Shown: one piece after another, positions 34,393 to 43,534 of the stretch
Numbering within the stretch: position 1 is the stretch's first letter
How the letters are laid out: each line of letters opens with the position of its first letter
Assembly: GCA_022117465.1 (NCBI GenBank)
Contig: JAHCGZ010000001.1
Location: forward strand, 1 to 64,000
DNA from: Candidatus Nitrosopumilus limneticus
GTDB taxonomy: Archaea; Thermoproteota; Nitrososphaeria; Nitrososphaerales; Nitrosopumilaceae
Length of the DNA: 64,000 nt
Reading direction: 5' to 3'
Notes under the pieces: generated by a model
What the model saw: the letters and a program-made list of their open reading frames with translations, nothing else
What the model was told of the DNA's origin: nothing
Databases searched by the model: none
Program-made: the position numbers and the translations under genes

Positions 34393-34983
34393 TTATTTTA
34401 TAAAATCATAGATCTTATCGTGAATTAGACCTTTAGAGAAATTTGAAAGAGAAAATAAAATAGTTTTGAAACCAAATAATTTTGCAGCATCTAAATTTTC
34501 TTGTTTATCATCAATTAACAATATGTTTTTAGAAGGAATTTGATCGCAAACATATTGATAAATTTCAGGATTAGGTTTAGACATCTTAATAGAATTTGAA
34601 TAGAAATGATAATCAAAATCAGATAAATGATTTTTTTCAAAACTGTTAGAAGTTCCAGCAGTTAAATTAGACAAAATTCCAATAGTATGCCCATTTTCTT
34701 TAAGTGATTTTGCAAAACTTAGTAAATCATAATTTATACTGGACTTTTTTAAAAAAGTTTTACTGATTATTTTATTATCAATATTATTATTATTTCCAAG
34801 AACTAGATTCCAAAATTCTTTCTCGGTTATTTTAGATTCAAATAAACTGCAAAGATTCTCATTAAATTTGGACTTTATTTGACTAAAAGGAATTTTCAAT
34901 TGAGAAGAGATTTCATCATATAACCAATCATCGTTCCAATTAATTAATACACCCCCAAGATCAAATAAAATAACTTTCTTCAA
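34393..34983 (-). CDS. HAD-superfamily hydrolase
   Basis: This 196-residue protein has HAD motif I FDLGGVLINW (residues 7-16; Asp8 nucleophile, with Gly at the +2 position as in YihX-like members), motif II GILSNL (about 97-102), motif III Lys in KMSKPNPEIYQ, and motif IV LLIDDKQENLDAA. The cap between residues 18 and 85 is helical (subclass I). It is likely a small-molecule phosphatase; the substrate is unknown. Confidence 0.8.
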   Translation of the reverse strand: MKKVILFDLGGVLINWNDDWLYDEISSQLKIPFSQIKSKFNENLCSLFESKITEKEFWNLVLGNNNNIDNKIISKTFLKKSSINYDLLSFAKSLKENGHTIGILSNLTAGTSNSFEKNHLSDFDYHFYSNSIKMSKPNPEIYQYVCDQIPSKNILLIDDKQENLDAAKLFGFKTILFSLSNFSKGLIHDKIYDFIK

Positions 34984-35046
34984 TATTTACATGTGAAAAA
35001 ATTTTTAATAAAGAATTAGTTAAAATAAACTATTTGGCACTAGCAA

Positions 35047-35817
35047 TTAACTTCTAGATTCTTTAGTTCTAATTTCCATGCCATGCTGAGATTTTACTAT
35101 ATACTTGTCTCGGATTTTTACACTAAACCAATCAATTATCAAAACAGTAATTAAAACAATTAACATGAAAATTGCTGCTTTACCATATTCAAAGAATTTA
35201 ATATAATTAATTATGAAAAATCCAATTCCTCCAGCACCAACAATTCCAAGAATACTGGTTTGACGTACGTTGTAATCAAACATGTACAATATTTGACCAA
35301 GTAAATGTGATGCTGATTCTGGAAGTACAACATATCGAATTAATTGAAACTTACTAACGCCAATAGAACTTACAGCATCCATAGGATCAGAATCAATAGT
35401 TTCTATTGATTCGTATTGTAGTTTTGTTACAAATCCTATTGTATACATCACAATTGCCAAAACACCGGCATATGGACCCAATCCTACCATTATGACAAAC
35501 AGTAGAGCCCATAAAATAGATGGAAATGTACGAATTATTGCCAATAGCGCTCTAGTGGGAGCATAAACAAATTTGCTATTCAAATTCCTTGCAGCAAGCA
35601 TACTTAGAGGTAAACCAATTGCAATTCCAATGACAGTTCCAATAAATGCCATTTGAAGTGTTTCAAACATTGCCCATAATGCAGTTGGGATATATTTCAA
35701 ATCCTCAATTATTGATTCTGCTACAAATATTTCAGAAATAATAACACTCAGATTTGGTAAACCTTCTGCAAGATCAACAGGATTTGCATCTACATTGTAT
35801 GATGCAATTATGACCAA
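35047..35817 (-). CDS. phnE: Phosphonate-type ABC transporter permease
   Basis: This 256-residue membrane protein has about six helices and the ABC permease EAA-like loop (DAVSSIGVSKFQLIRYVVLPES, located near residues 152-173). MLAARNLNSKFVYAPTRALLAIIRTFPSILWA is typical of PhnE (quoted region spans about residues 79-110). It starts at TTG 35817. The frame is open further upstream with a hydrophobic N-terminal helix but no standard start codon, so the true N-terminus is uncertain. It is the third gene of a phnD-phnC-phnE set. Confidence 0.85.
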   Translation of the reverse strand: MVIIASYNVDANPVDLAEGLPNLSVIISEIFVAESIIEDLKYIPTALWAMFETLQMAFIGTVIGIAIGLPLSMLAARNLNSKFVYAPTRALLAIIRTFPSILWALLFVIMVGLGPYAGVLAIVMYTIGFVTKLQYESIETIDSDPMDAVSSIGVSKFQLIRYVVLPESASHLLGQILYMFDYNVRQTSILGIVGAGGIGFFIINYIKFFEYGKAAIFMLIVLITVLIIDWFSVKIRDKYIVKSQHGMEIRTKESRS

Positions 35818-35842
35818 AGCAACAATTACTCCAATGATGAGG

Positions 35843-36658
35843 TTATTCTTTGGGGTCAGTATTATACATCTCCATTATTTCTTCGATACTCATATCACCT
35901 GTTTGAAAATCAACAATAGTATCACCTTCTACTCCAATTTCTAAAATTTTTTGTCCTTCCTTAATTACTGCCACACGATTTGCATACTCTAATGCAAGTT
36001 TCATGTCGTGATGTACCATAATTGCAGTCAGATTCATTTTCTTTTGTGCATCCAAAATTAAATTCATAATTTCTTTTGATGTCACATGATCTAATTCTGA
36101 AACTATTTCGTCTGCTAAAAGTATTGTAGGTTTTTGCATTAGTGCTCGTGCTATTGCGACTCTACGCTTTTCACCACCACTTAACATGTATGCCTTTCTA
36201 GATTCTTTACCAGATAAACCAACTAATTTTAAAATATTTTTAGCTTCTTGAATTTCATTTTCAGGAAACTGTTTCAAAATAGATTGCATTGTATTTAATC
36301 TAGGTAATGCTCCAATCAAAATATTATCCATTACACTAATGTTTTTTACAAGACCTAAACTTTGTGGGATATACCCTATGGTATGCATCATTTTTTTGAA
36401 TTTTTTATTATTCATATTAGGAGTCAAATAATCAATTTTGATAGTTCCTTTGCTTGGAGTCATCATTCCATTCATTAATTTCAAAAGTGTTGATTTACCT
36501 GAACCAGATTGTCCAACTATGGCATAATTTGTGCCTCTATCTATTGAAAGATTTACTCCTTTCAAAGCATAACTTTTAGAATCATATGACGTCCATACAT
36601 CATTCATTTGAATAATTTTACTTGTAGAAATTAATGAAAACGGAGAATTTTTGTTCAT
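35843..36658 (-). CDS. phnC: Phosphonate-type ABC transporter ATP-binding protein
   Basis: This 271-residue protein has Walker A GQSGSGKST (residues 49-57), Q-loop IGYIPQSLG, signature LSGGEKRRVAIARAL, Walker B ILLADEIVSELD and H-loop MVHHD. The Walker B region reads ADEIVSELD instead of the common ADEPVASLD, but the catalytic Glu is kept. It powers import with the adjacent permease and binding protein. Confidence 0.88.
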   Translation of the reverse strand: MNKNSPFSLISTSKIIQMNDVWTSYDSKSYALKGVNLSIDRGTNYAIVGQSGSGKSTLLKLMNGMMTPSKGTIKIDYLTPNMNNKKFKKMMHTIGYIPQSLGLVKNISVMDNILIGALPRLNTMQSILKQFPENEIQEAKNILKLVGLSGKESRKAYMLSGGEKRRVAIARALMQKPTILLADEIVSELDHVTSKEIMNLILDAQKKMNLTAIMVHHDMKLALEYANRVAVIKEGQKILEIGVEGDTIVDFQTGDMSIEEIMEMYNTDPKE

Positions 36659-36690
36659 GTAAATTTACATCAACTAAAAAATACCATATT

Positions 36691-37689
36691 TTATTTGCTC
36701 TTGTTATAGGAATCTAAGATTTTTTGATCAAGACCAGTTAGTATATCAATAAAGGTTCCAAATTCACCAATATGCATAGTAGTTGTTGTTGGAACAAGTG
36801 CTTCTGCACCATACAAATCAGTTAGAATTGAATTGTGTTCATCATAATTGAGTTTAATCAATGCGCTAACTAAATTATTTTTAGTAGATTCAGACATACT
36901 AGAACTTACCATAAAGACATGTGATGGTACAGGTCCAATTGTAGTAACAGGACGTAATTTTGCTTGTTCTTCTAAACTAAGATATTTTTGCGGAGCAACA
37001 TCTGAACCAAATGCAACATCAACATCACCATTTAACAGTAAATTTAATGCTGCTTTGTAACCACCTGCAAATGTATAACTTTCAAAGTTATTTGCAAGTG
37101 CTTGTTCTAAAGCAACAATATCATCGCCTTCAATATTGATATGACCCTGAGTTACTAGAGTTCCCATAGGCATTACAAATCCTGAAGAACCAGTCATGCT
37201 AGTAAATGCAACACGTTTACCAACTGTGTCTTCAAGTGTTTTAATTGAATCATTTTCTGCTAATGCCCAAGCTGTTGCTTGATAGTTTACCTTACCATCT
37301 ACTAATTCTGCCAATACAGCTTCTGCACCTGTTCTTTCATGAGTTATCCATGCAGGTCCAGTGTCCATAAATGCAGCATCAATATGACCAAATCTCATTC
37401 CTTCAATAATGGTTTCATAGTTTGTTGGAACAACTACCTTAACATCAATTCCAAGTTCAGATTCTAAGAATTTTTCTAGAACTTCTGCTTTAGGAGTTAA
37501 TTCATCAGCTTTTTCAAGTGGAATAAATCCAATAGTCAATAAATCAACGTCAATAGCATTAGAGTCAACACTAATGTTATCAAACTCATTTGTTATTGGA
37601 ACACTGGTTGTGGCAGTAGAAACAATTAGTGTAGAAATACCAATTATCGCAAACACAGCAGATAATCCAAGAATGATTTTTTGATTCAT
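36691..37689 (-). CDS. phnD: Phosphonate-type ABC transporter substrate-binding protein
   Basis: This 332-residue protein has an N-terminal membrane anchor (residues 5-28) and a PhnD-family periplasmic-binding fold. LLTIGFIPLEKADELTPKAE, GHIDAAFMDTGPAWI, SMTGSSGFVMPM (Ser/Thr-rich anion-binding loop) and GDVDVAFGSDV are characteristic. The ligand may be phosphonate, phosphite or phosphate; sequence alone does not decide. It is first of the three-gene operon, with a 32-nt gap to phnC. Confidence 0.87.
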   Translation of the reverse strand: MNQKIILGLSAVFAIIGISTLIVSTATTSVPITNEFDNISVDSNAIDVDLLTIGFIPLEKADELTPKAEVLEKFLESELGIDVKVVVPTNYETIIEGMRFGHIDAAFMDTGPAWITHERTGAEAVLAELVDGKVNYQATAWALAENDSIKTLEDTVGKRVAFTSMTGSSGFVMPMGTLVTQGHINIEGDDIVALEQALANNFESYTFAGGYKAALNLLLNGDVDVAFGSDVAPQKYLSLEEQAKLRPVTTIGPVPSHVFMVSSSMSESTKNNLVSALIKLNYDEHNSILTDLYGAEALVPTTTTMHIGEFGTFIDILTGLDQKILDSYNKSK

Positions 37690-37874
37690 TTAATTCAAAA
37701 ATTAGTATAAGCTAATATTATTTAAATTCAAAGATGTCTCCATTGACTTATTCCATGAACGTAGAATGAGAATTAATGATTCAGAAAATAAAGTATCAGT
37801 TTGCATTATTATGAAATATAATTTAAAATAGATTGCTTTAAAAAATAAAATAATGGAGTAACGTTTCAAATAAT

Positions 37875-37967
37875 ATGAGTGAAATGGAAATAATTATTCC
37901 AATTTTAATCGTTTCAGCAGTAGGAATAATGATAGGAACAAGACTATGGATTATGTTTAAAAAATAA
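37875..37967 (+). CDS. Single-transmembrane microprotein (30 residues)
   Basis: ATG 37875 to TAA 37965-37967 encodes MSEMEIIIPILIVSAVGIM and a tail IGTRLWIMFKK, one hydrophobic helix with a positive C-terminal end. It lies in the 522-bp gap 37690-38211, which is otherwise AT-rich and contains the next microprotein. Function unknown. Confidence 0.4.
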   Translation: MSEMEIIIPILIVSAVGIMIGTRLWIMFKK

Positions 37968-38068
37968 TTTTTTTGTCAATGCTATTTTAGGGCATAGATA
38001 ATTTTTGATCACTAGGTCAGATACTAACAATAAGTAAAATAGAAGAAAATTATTATTTTAAATGAAAT

Positions 38069-38152
38069 ATGATAGATAACACAAAAATTGCCCTAATTGG
38101 AGGATTTGTAGTCGTTGTAGCACTGTCACTAGTTTTAGTAATTGTAAGATAA
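38069..38152 (+). CDS. Single-transmembrane microprotein (27 residues)
   Basis: ATG 38069 to TAA 38150-38152 encodes MIDNTKIALIGGFVVVV and then ALSLVLVIVR, a polar N-terminus followed by one membrane helix. It is transcribed in the same direction as 37875-37967, about 100 bp downstream. The two may form a pair, but no homology can be shown here. Confidence 0.4.
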   Translation: MIDNTKIALIGGFVVVVALSLVLVIVR

Positions 38153-38211
38153 GTTTCAAATTTAAAAAGTAGTTTCAGTACGTTTGTTAACTAGTAACTA
38201 ATTAGAATGAT

Positions 38212-38529
38212 GTGAGAAAATCATTAGGACAATACAATATAGAAAAGTCATCATCGTCAGATGTAAATAATATTAGTTGGTCTCAAAAAAAACAGAAAGA
38301 AAAAGATATACCAAGAAAGAAAAAGGTGGTTAAAAAAACTCAAATTCCTTCAGGAACCAATATAATTTACAAAAAAAATGAGGATAAAAAAACTGTTAAA
38401 AAAACATTTACAATAGAGAATAAGCAAAAATTGGAAAAACCTAAAGAAGAAATAAGCAAGAAGCATGAAAATACAGCCTCAACCTTGGGTCAAGTAAAAG
38501 GAAAAGCATTCGAGAGACCAGGAAGATAA
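38212..38529 (+). CDS. Lys-rich disordered hypothetical protein
   Basis: This 105-residue protein starts at GTG 38212. It is almost entirely Lys, Glu, Ser and Thr (for example KKQKEKDIPRKKKVVKK), with no hydrophobic core, so it is probably disordered. A basic protein of this kind could bind nucleic acid. It lies 69 bp upstream of trpA on the same strand and might be cotranscribed. Confidence 0.5.
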   Translation: MRKSLGQYNIEKSSSSDVNNISWSQKKQKEKDIPRKKKVVKKTQIPSGTNIIYKKNEDKKTVKKTFTIENKQKLEKPKEEISKKHENTASTLGQVKGKAFERPGR

Positions 38530-38598
38530 ATAATTTAAAAATTAAAAAAGATTTGAAACAGTTTTTATTAATAAAAAAGTACAAACAATCAAGTAATA

Positions 38599-39402
38599 AT
38601 GTCTAGAATCAAAGAGAGATTTATCGAATTAGAAAAAAGAAATGAAAAAGCACTAATATCATATATTATGTTGGGATTTCCAAATGAAAAATCTATAATG
38701 CCAACCATAAGAGGTTTAGTTAAAGGTGGAGCTGACATTATTGAATTGGGATTTCCATTTTCAGATCCTTTAGCAGATGGTCCAGTAATTCAAAATGCAA
38801 GTACTATTTCACTTGAAAAAGGCACTAATATTTCAAAATTTTTTAAAACTGTAAAAGAGATTAGAAAAGAAACAGAAATTCCACTTGTACTGATGACATA
38901 TACCAATATTTTGCATCGTATGGGATATCAAAAATTTATCAAAGAAGCAAAAAAAGCGGGTATAGATGGATTCATTCTTCCAGACATGTCAATTGGAGAA
39001 TCAGAAGATTATCTTAAAGCGGCAAAAAATAATGCAGATACAATATTTTTGGTTTCACCAAATACATCAAAAAGTAGAATTGAAAAAATTGCTAAAGCAT
39101 CAACGGGATTTTTGTATCTTGTTGCAGTCTTTGGAACTACAGGGGTAAAAACAGGGATTAAAAATTATACATTAAAAGCTATCAAAAATGTAAAAAAACA
39201 GACTAAAGGTAAAATTCCAATTGGAATAGGATTTGGTGTATCAACTCCAGAAGATGTTAGAAAATACATCATGGCAGGAGCTGATGCAGTAATTGTGGGC
39301 AGTGCATATTTGAAATTAATTGAAAAAACAAATCCAAAAGAACTTGAATCTAAAATTACATCATTTACCAAAAGTCTAAAGAAACAAACCATTTTCAAAT
39401 AG
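38599..39402 (+). CDS. trpA: Tryptophan synthase alpha chain
   Basis: This 267-residue TIM barrel cleaves indole-3-glycerol phosphate to indole for TrpB. The catalytic Glu and Asp are in IELGFPFSDPLADGP (about residues 48-62), and phosphate-binding VGSAY and GFGVSTPEDV are near the end. It is separated from the trpEGDCB operon by about 8 kb and is on the opposite strand, so coordinated expression would need a shared regulator. Confidence 0.94.
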   Translation: MSRIKERFIELEKRNEKALISYIMLGFPNEKSIMPTIRGLVKGGADIIELGFPFSDPLADGPVIQNASTISLEKGTNISKFFKTVKEIRKETEIPLVLMTYTNILHRMGYQKFIKEAKKAGIDGFILPDMSIGESEDYLKAAKNNADTIFLVSPNTSKSRIEKIAKASTGFLYLVAVFGTTGVKTGIKNYTLKAIKNVKKQTKGKIPIGIGFGVSTPEDVRKYIMAGADAVIVGSAYLKLIEKTNPKELESKITSFTKSLKKQTIFK

Positions 39403-39460
39403 TCAAACTCAAACCTACACCTTACAAAACATACAAAAACTAGATGTTTATTACAATAAT

Positions 39461-41062
39461 GTGCAGACGAAGTTTATTTTTGTCACAGGTGGAGTAATGT
39501 CCGGACTTGGAAAAGGAGTCACAACATCATCAATTGCAAAACTATTACAATTATCAGATCAAAAAGTATCATGCATCAAAATTGATCCATATCTAAATTA
39601 TGATGCAGGAACAATGAATCCAGTAGCACATGGAGAGGTCTTTGTTACAGAAGATGGAGGTGAATGTGACATGGATATTGGCAATTATGAAAGATTTCTA
39701 AATCAAAACATATCAAAAAATCACAACATTACAACAGCTCAGGTCTATTCAGCAGTGATAGATGCAGAAAGAAAAGGAGAGTATCTGGGAGCATGTGTAC
39801 AAATAATTCCACACATAACAGATGAAATTAAAAATAGAATTAGAAAGGTTGCAGAAGATGAAAAGCTAGATTTTCTAATTGTTGAATGTGGAGGAACTGT
39901 AGGTGATATTGAATCACTTCCATTTTTAGAAGCATTAAGACAAATGAAAGTTGAGGAAGGACCACAGGGAGTAATTTTTGTTCATGTTACATTAGCACCA
40001 TCATTAGATGTAGTAGGAGAGCAAAAAACAAAACCCACACAGCACAGTGTACAAGAATTAAGAAGAATAGGAATTCAAGCGGACTTTTTGGCAGTTAGAT
40101 GTACAATGCCATTAGAGGAAAAAACAAAGCAAAAGATTGCAATGTTTACCAATGTAACTCCAAGAGATGTATTATCATGTCATGATGCAAAATCAATTTT
40201 TGAAGTTCCACAGATTCTATATGATCAAGGAATTTTAGATTCAATATTTACAAAATTTGGAAAGGTAGGATTGGTTAATGCGTCAGCTAATTGGGATAAA
40301 TGGAATAAGATTGCACATGATATGGTTAACAGTGATCATGATAAAATAAAAATTGCTATGGTAGGAAAATACGTAACACTTGCAGACAGCTATGTTAGTG
40401 TTAATCACGCATTAAAGCATGCAGGTGCCAAAATTGGAAAATCTATCGATATTGATTGGATAGATTCAGAATCAATAACAGATTATAATCAATTAGGAAA
40501 TTATGATGGAATTTTAGTTCCAGGTGGATTTGGGACAAGAGGTTCAGAGGGGATTATACAAACTGCAAACTATGCTCGTGAAAAAAATATTCCATATCTT
40601 GGGATATGTTTTGGATTTCAATTAGCAGCAATTGCATTTGGAAGAAATGTAATGAATTTGGGCGATGCAAATTCTACAGAAATTGATGCAAAAACAAAAA
40701 ACCCCATAGTCGATTTGCTTCCAGAACAAAAAGATGTTTCAGATATGGGAGGGTCACTAAGGCTTGGAGCAAACGAAGTAATAATTAAATCAAATTCAAT
40801 AGCAGAGAAAATCTATCAAACCAATAAAATCAATAAACGCCATAGACACAGATATGAAATAAATAAAAACTACATATCAGAGTTTGAAAAAAATGGACTG
40901 TTATTTACTGCAGATAGTGATAATGGTAAAAGAATGGAAATGTTAGAAATTCCAAGCCACAAATTTTACTTGGGGGTACAATTCCATCCTGAATTCAATA
41001 GTAGACCAGGTTTCCCAGAAGAATCATTTTCGGCATTTATCAAAGCATCAGCAGAAAAATAA
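39461..41062 (+). CDS. pyrG: CTP synthase
   Basis: This 533-residue enzyme converts UTP to CTP. The synthetase N-terminus is FVTGGVMSGLGKGVTTSS (residues 6-23), with CIKIDPYLNYDAGTMNP and EDGGECDMDIGNYERF. The amidotransferase domain has PYLGICFGFQLAAIAFG (nucleophile Cys) and VQFHPEFNSRPG (His-Glu). Start GTG 39461 gives the expected N-terminus. Length is normal. Confidence 0.95.
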   Translation: MQTKFIFVTGGVMSGLGKGVTTSSIAKLLQLSDQKVSCIKIDPYLNYDAGTMNPVAHGEVFVTEDGGECDMDIGNYERFLNQNISKNHNITTAQVYSAVIDAERKGEYLGACVQIIPHITDEIKNRIRKVAEDEKLDFLIVECGGTVGDIESLPFLEALRQMKVEEGPQGVIFVHVTLAPSLDVVGEQKTKPTQHSVQELRRIGIQADFLAVRCTMPLEEKTKQKIAMFTNVTPRDVLSCHDAKSIFEVPQILYDQGILDSIFTKFGKVGLVNASANWDKWNKIAHDMVNSDHDKIKIAMVGKYVTLADSYVSVNHALKHAGAKIGKSIDIDWIDSESITDYNQLGNYDGILVPGGFGTRGSEGIIQTANYAREKNIPYLGICFGFQLAAIAFGRNVMNLGDANSTEIDAKTKNPIVDLLPEQKDVSDMGGSLRLGANEVIIKSNSIAEKIYQTNKINKRHRHRYEINKNYISEFEKNGLLFTADSDNGKRMEMLEIPSHKFYLGVQFHPEFNSRPGFPEESFSAFIKASAEK

Positions 41063-41070
41063 ATTAAAAA

Positions 41071-42069
41071 TTATTCAATTTTAGAAATTTCATAAATTTT
41101 TTGTCTTGCATCCCTAATGGAAATTTTCTTCTTGACATATCCCTTTTTCAATAAATGACTTAATGCTAACCTTACAGTTCTATCAGGCAACAATGTTTTA
41201 TTTGCTAAATCTTTTTGGGTTAATGCTCCCTCATACTCCAAAGTTTTTAATAATAATTTAGAACTTGGGGGCATACTAAGTAAATCCTTTGCCAGATGAA
41301 CTTTTTTAGCCAATGCAGAAATTCCAGTAGTATCTTTTTTTAAACGAATAATTTTTGCAGGAGGAATAAATATAGAACATTCAACAGTTTTTTTTACTTT
41401 GTATCTATCTAAGCCATCTAAAACTACTTCACAGTGCAATCTAGCAGAAATATCATCAATTTCAATAAAACTAGAATTAGAAACAATAATTGGTCTTCTT
41501 GTTGTATCAAGAGAATTTACAGAAATAATTTCAAATACAGCAGAATCCTGAAAGAGTATTGGACCTCCAGCAGACATTGAATATGCTGAAGAACCAATAG
41601 GAGTAGAAACAATAATTCCATCACCATTATCGTGCCATACCTCATCGCCATTAACACGTAAGGTATGTTCCATCAACATTGCACTTTTTGATGAAAAAAC
41701 TGCCACGTCGTTTAAAACAGGATAAACATTTTTTCCATCAATTTTAACACCCAATCTAGGAACTTCCTCAACACTATAGTTTTGTTTTTTTAAAATATCA
41801 ACATATGAAGAAAATTCTCTTAATTCAATTTGTGCTAAAAATCCACTTGACTCACCTTCATTGATTCCCAACACGGGAGATGTAGAATCAAAAGTTCTAT
41901 GAAAATAATTTCTGACTCCCTTATCACCACCTAAAACAATAATACAATCAGCATGTTTATTGTGAGATTTTGTAATAGTAAATGAATCAATATTAGAATT
42001 ATCTAATATTTTTTTAATACTCTTAAATGCATTTTCAGATGTTCCAGTACCATAGATACCAATTTGCAT
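41071..42069 (-). CDS. NAD kinase fused to a C-terminal winged-helix domain
   Basis: From ATG 42069 the protein has 332 residues (TTG 42087 would add six). The kinase part has IVLGGDKGV where GGDG is usual, NEGESSGFLA, LNDVAVFS and DGIIVSTPIGSSAYSMSAGGP, so it should phosphorylate NAD(H) to NADP(H). After about residue 255 there is a MarR-like winged helix (LLKTLEYEGALTQKDLANKT... TVRLALSHLLKKGYVKK). A regulator-enzyme fusion could sense cofactor state, which is inference. The Lys in GGDKG may alter the metal or phosphate site. Confidence 0.8.
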   Translation of the reverse strand: MQIGIYGTGTSENAFKSIKKILDNSNIDSFTITKSHNKHADCIIVLGGDKGVRNYFHRTFDSTSPVLGINEGESSGFLAQIELREFSSYVDILKKQNYSVEEVPRLGVKIDGKNVYPVLNDVAVFSSKSAMLMEHTLRVNGDEVWHDNGDGIIVSTPIGSSAYSMSAGGPILFQDSAVFEIISVNSLDTTRRPIIVSNSSFIEIDDISARLHCEVVLDGLDRYKVKKTVECSIFIPPAKIIRLKKDTTGISALAKKVHLAKDLLSMPPSSKLLLKTLEYEGALTQKDLANKTLLPDRTVRLALSHLLKKGYVKKKISIRDARQKIYEISKIE

Positions 42070-42109
42070 TAGTGTGTAATTCCTCAATGGGTGATAAAAG
42101 AATAATGCA

Positions 42110-42979
42110 TCATAAGTCTCTGAAATCCACTAAATTATAAAAATATGAAGCATTATTTTCAACTGCACCTTTTGTGGGAATTTTTTGTAGTCCAACGTCA
42201 TTTGATTCAAGTGCAGCCTGTGCAGAACCTGCAGCAAAACATAATGCCCACAAAAAATCTTTCTCTTTTAACATTGTACAAGTAAAAGTTGAGCAAAAAA
42301 TATCTCCAATTCCAGTAGTATCATGAACAGTTTTGTTAGGCAATTTAAGAGAATAAATTCTATTTTTTATCAATAGTGAAACATTTGTTTTATCAGTAAA
42401 TATTACATATTCTATCCCTTTTTTTTGTAATGCAAGCATCATTTCATCAGAGGTACCATCAACAATATTTTTTCCTTCTTCAGGATTAATTTTAATCGCA
42501 TTCACATCAGATAAATCAAGTTCAGTTTTTTTTAGAATAATATTATTTTCAGAATCTTTTTGACGTAAGAACCCTTGAGGATCAACAAATAAAAAATTAG
42601 AATCATCTTTAATTTTTTTAAATACATTATCAGATATTTCATGAAAAATTGGACTGACTAAATGGCCATCTGCATTGACATTTGAATAATCTATTGGGTC
42701 ACACTCATTTTGAAGTTTGAGTGTTCTATCACTACCAGATAAAGAAATTGAAAATTTAGTAGTATTTTTACTTGATTCAGAATTTATTAAATTAATTTTA
42801 TTTTTAGTGAGATATTGTTTTGGAAAATCAGGACCAAATTTAGTAAAAAGATCTACATCAAATTTTAATTCACGAGCCATAATTCCACAATAGGATGCAG
42901 CGCCTCCAATTTGTTCATAGGAATTACCATCAATAGTAATGGTATCCAAAGCACAATGAGAAAATATTGCTATCTTCAT
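42110..42979 (-). CDS. PfkB/ribokinase-family carbohydrate kinase
   Basis: This 289-residue protein has the N-terminal IGGAASYCGI (PfkB motif 1 region) and the C-terminal HDTTGIGDIFCSTF (motif 2, DTxGxGD with the catalytic Asp). INPEEGKNIV is the usual middle element. Substrate specificity (sugar or nucleoside) cannot be assigned. It lies 40 bp upstream of the NAD kinase in the same direction and may be in one transcript. Confidence 0.8.
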   Translation of the reverse strand: MKIAIFSHCALDTITIDGNSYEQIGGAASYCGIMARELKFDVDLFTKFGPDFPKQYLTKNKINLINSESSKNTTKFSISLSGSDRTLKLQNECDPIDYSNVNADGHLVSPIFHEISDNVFKKIKDDSNFLFVDPQGFLRQKDSENNIILKKTELDLSDVNAIKINPEEGKNIVDGTSDEMMLALQKKGIEYVIFTDKTNVSLLIKNRIYSLKLPNKTVHDTTGIGDIFCSTFTCTMLKEKDFLWALCFAAGSAQAALESNDVGLQKIPTKGAVENNASYFYNLVDFRDL

Positions 42980-43005
42980 TCCTTTAGGTTTTAGTTCAAT
43001 CAGAT

Positions 43006-43113
43006 TTAGTTATTTGCATTATTTTTTTCTAAACAATCAAAGCACATGGCAACACCCTTAGAAAGATGTAATTTGACACCCGAACTAAAGCAAATACGAC
43101 ATAACCCTATCAA
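43006..43113 (-). CDS. 35-residue zinc ribbon microprotein
   Basis: TTG 43113 to TAA 43006-43008 encodes MIGLCRICFSSGVKLHLSKG and then VAMCFDCLEKNN, giving C-x2-C and C-x2-C knuckles spaced by about 16 residues. This regular pattern is unlikely by chance, although the start codon is uncertain. The remaining bases up to the S26e start are AT-rich promoter-like DNA. Confidence 0.6.
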   Translation of the reverse strand: MIGLCRICFSSGVKLHLSKGVAMCFDCLEKNNANN

Positions 43114-43241
43114 ATTTATCTACAACTGTTTTGTGAAACTAGAATTAAAACAAATAGAATATTGTGGAAAAAATCAGGCATAAAATAACATATTTCATAA
43201 TTTAGCTACAAGAATATAAGTAGGCAAAATCGCTTTAACTT

Positions 43242-43532
43242 ATGCCACTTAAGCGTGCAAGTCGAGGTCGTACAAAAGGAGGAAAAGGATCAACTGGCAC
43301 AATACAATGCACAAACTGTGGTTCAACAGTGCCAAAAGATAAAGCTAAAAAAGTTACTTCAAAATTAAATTTAGTTGAACACACTTTAGCTAAAGAATTG
43401 CGTGCACAAGGAGCATACATTGCATCACCAACGGTTTTGAAACATTATTGCATTTCATGTGCAGTCCACTTTAAAATTATCAAAGTTAGATCAGAAGCTA
43501 GTAGAAGAAATCGCGGCAAATTACGCGGATAG
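43242..43532 (+). CDS. rps26e: Ribosomal protein S26e
   Basis: This 96-residue archaeal/eukaryotic small-subunit protein has a basic N-terminus PLKRASRGRTKGGKG, a zinc site CTNCGSTVPKDKA, and HYCISCAVHFKIIKVRS. It binds near the mRNA exit on the 30S subunit. An AATATAAG element about 30 nt upstream is a likely TATA box. Length and motifs are normal. Confidence 0.93.
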   Translation: MPLKRASRGRTKGGKGSTGTIQCTNCGSTVPKDKAKKVTSKLNLVEHTLAKELRAQGAYIASPTVLKHYCISCAVHFKIIKVRSEASRRNRGKLRG

Positions 43533-43534
43533 TA

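Noticed and set aside
43064-43180. A 45-codon plus-strand frame upstream of S26e
   Set aside because: The opposite strand there encodes the two CxxC knuckles of the 43006-43113 microprotein, which is the more convincing reading.
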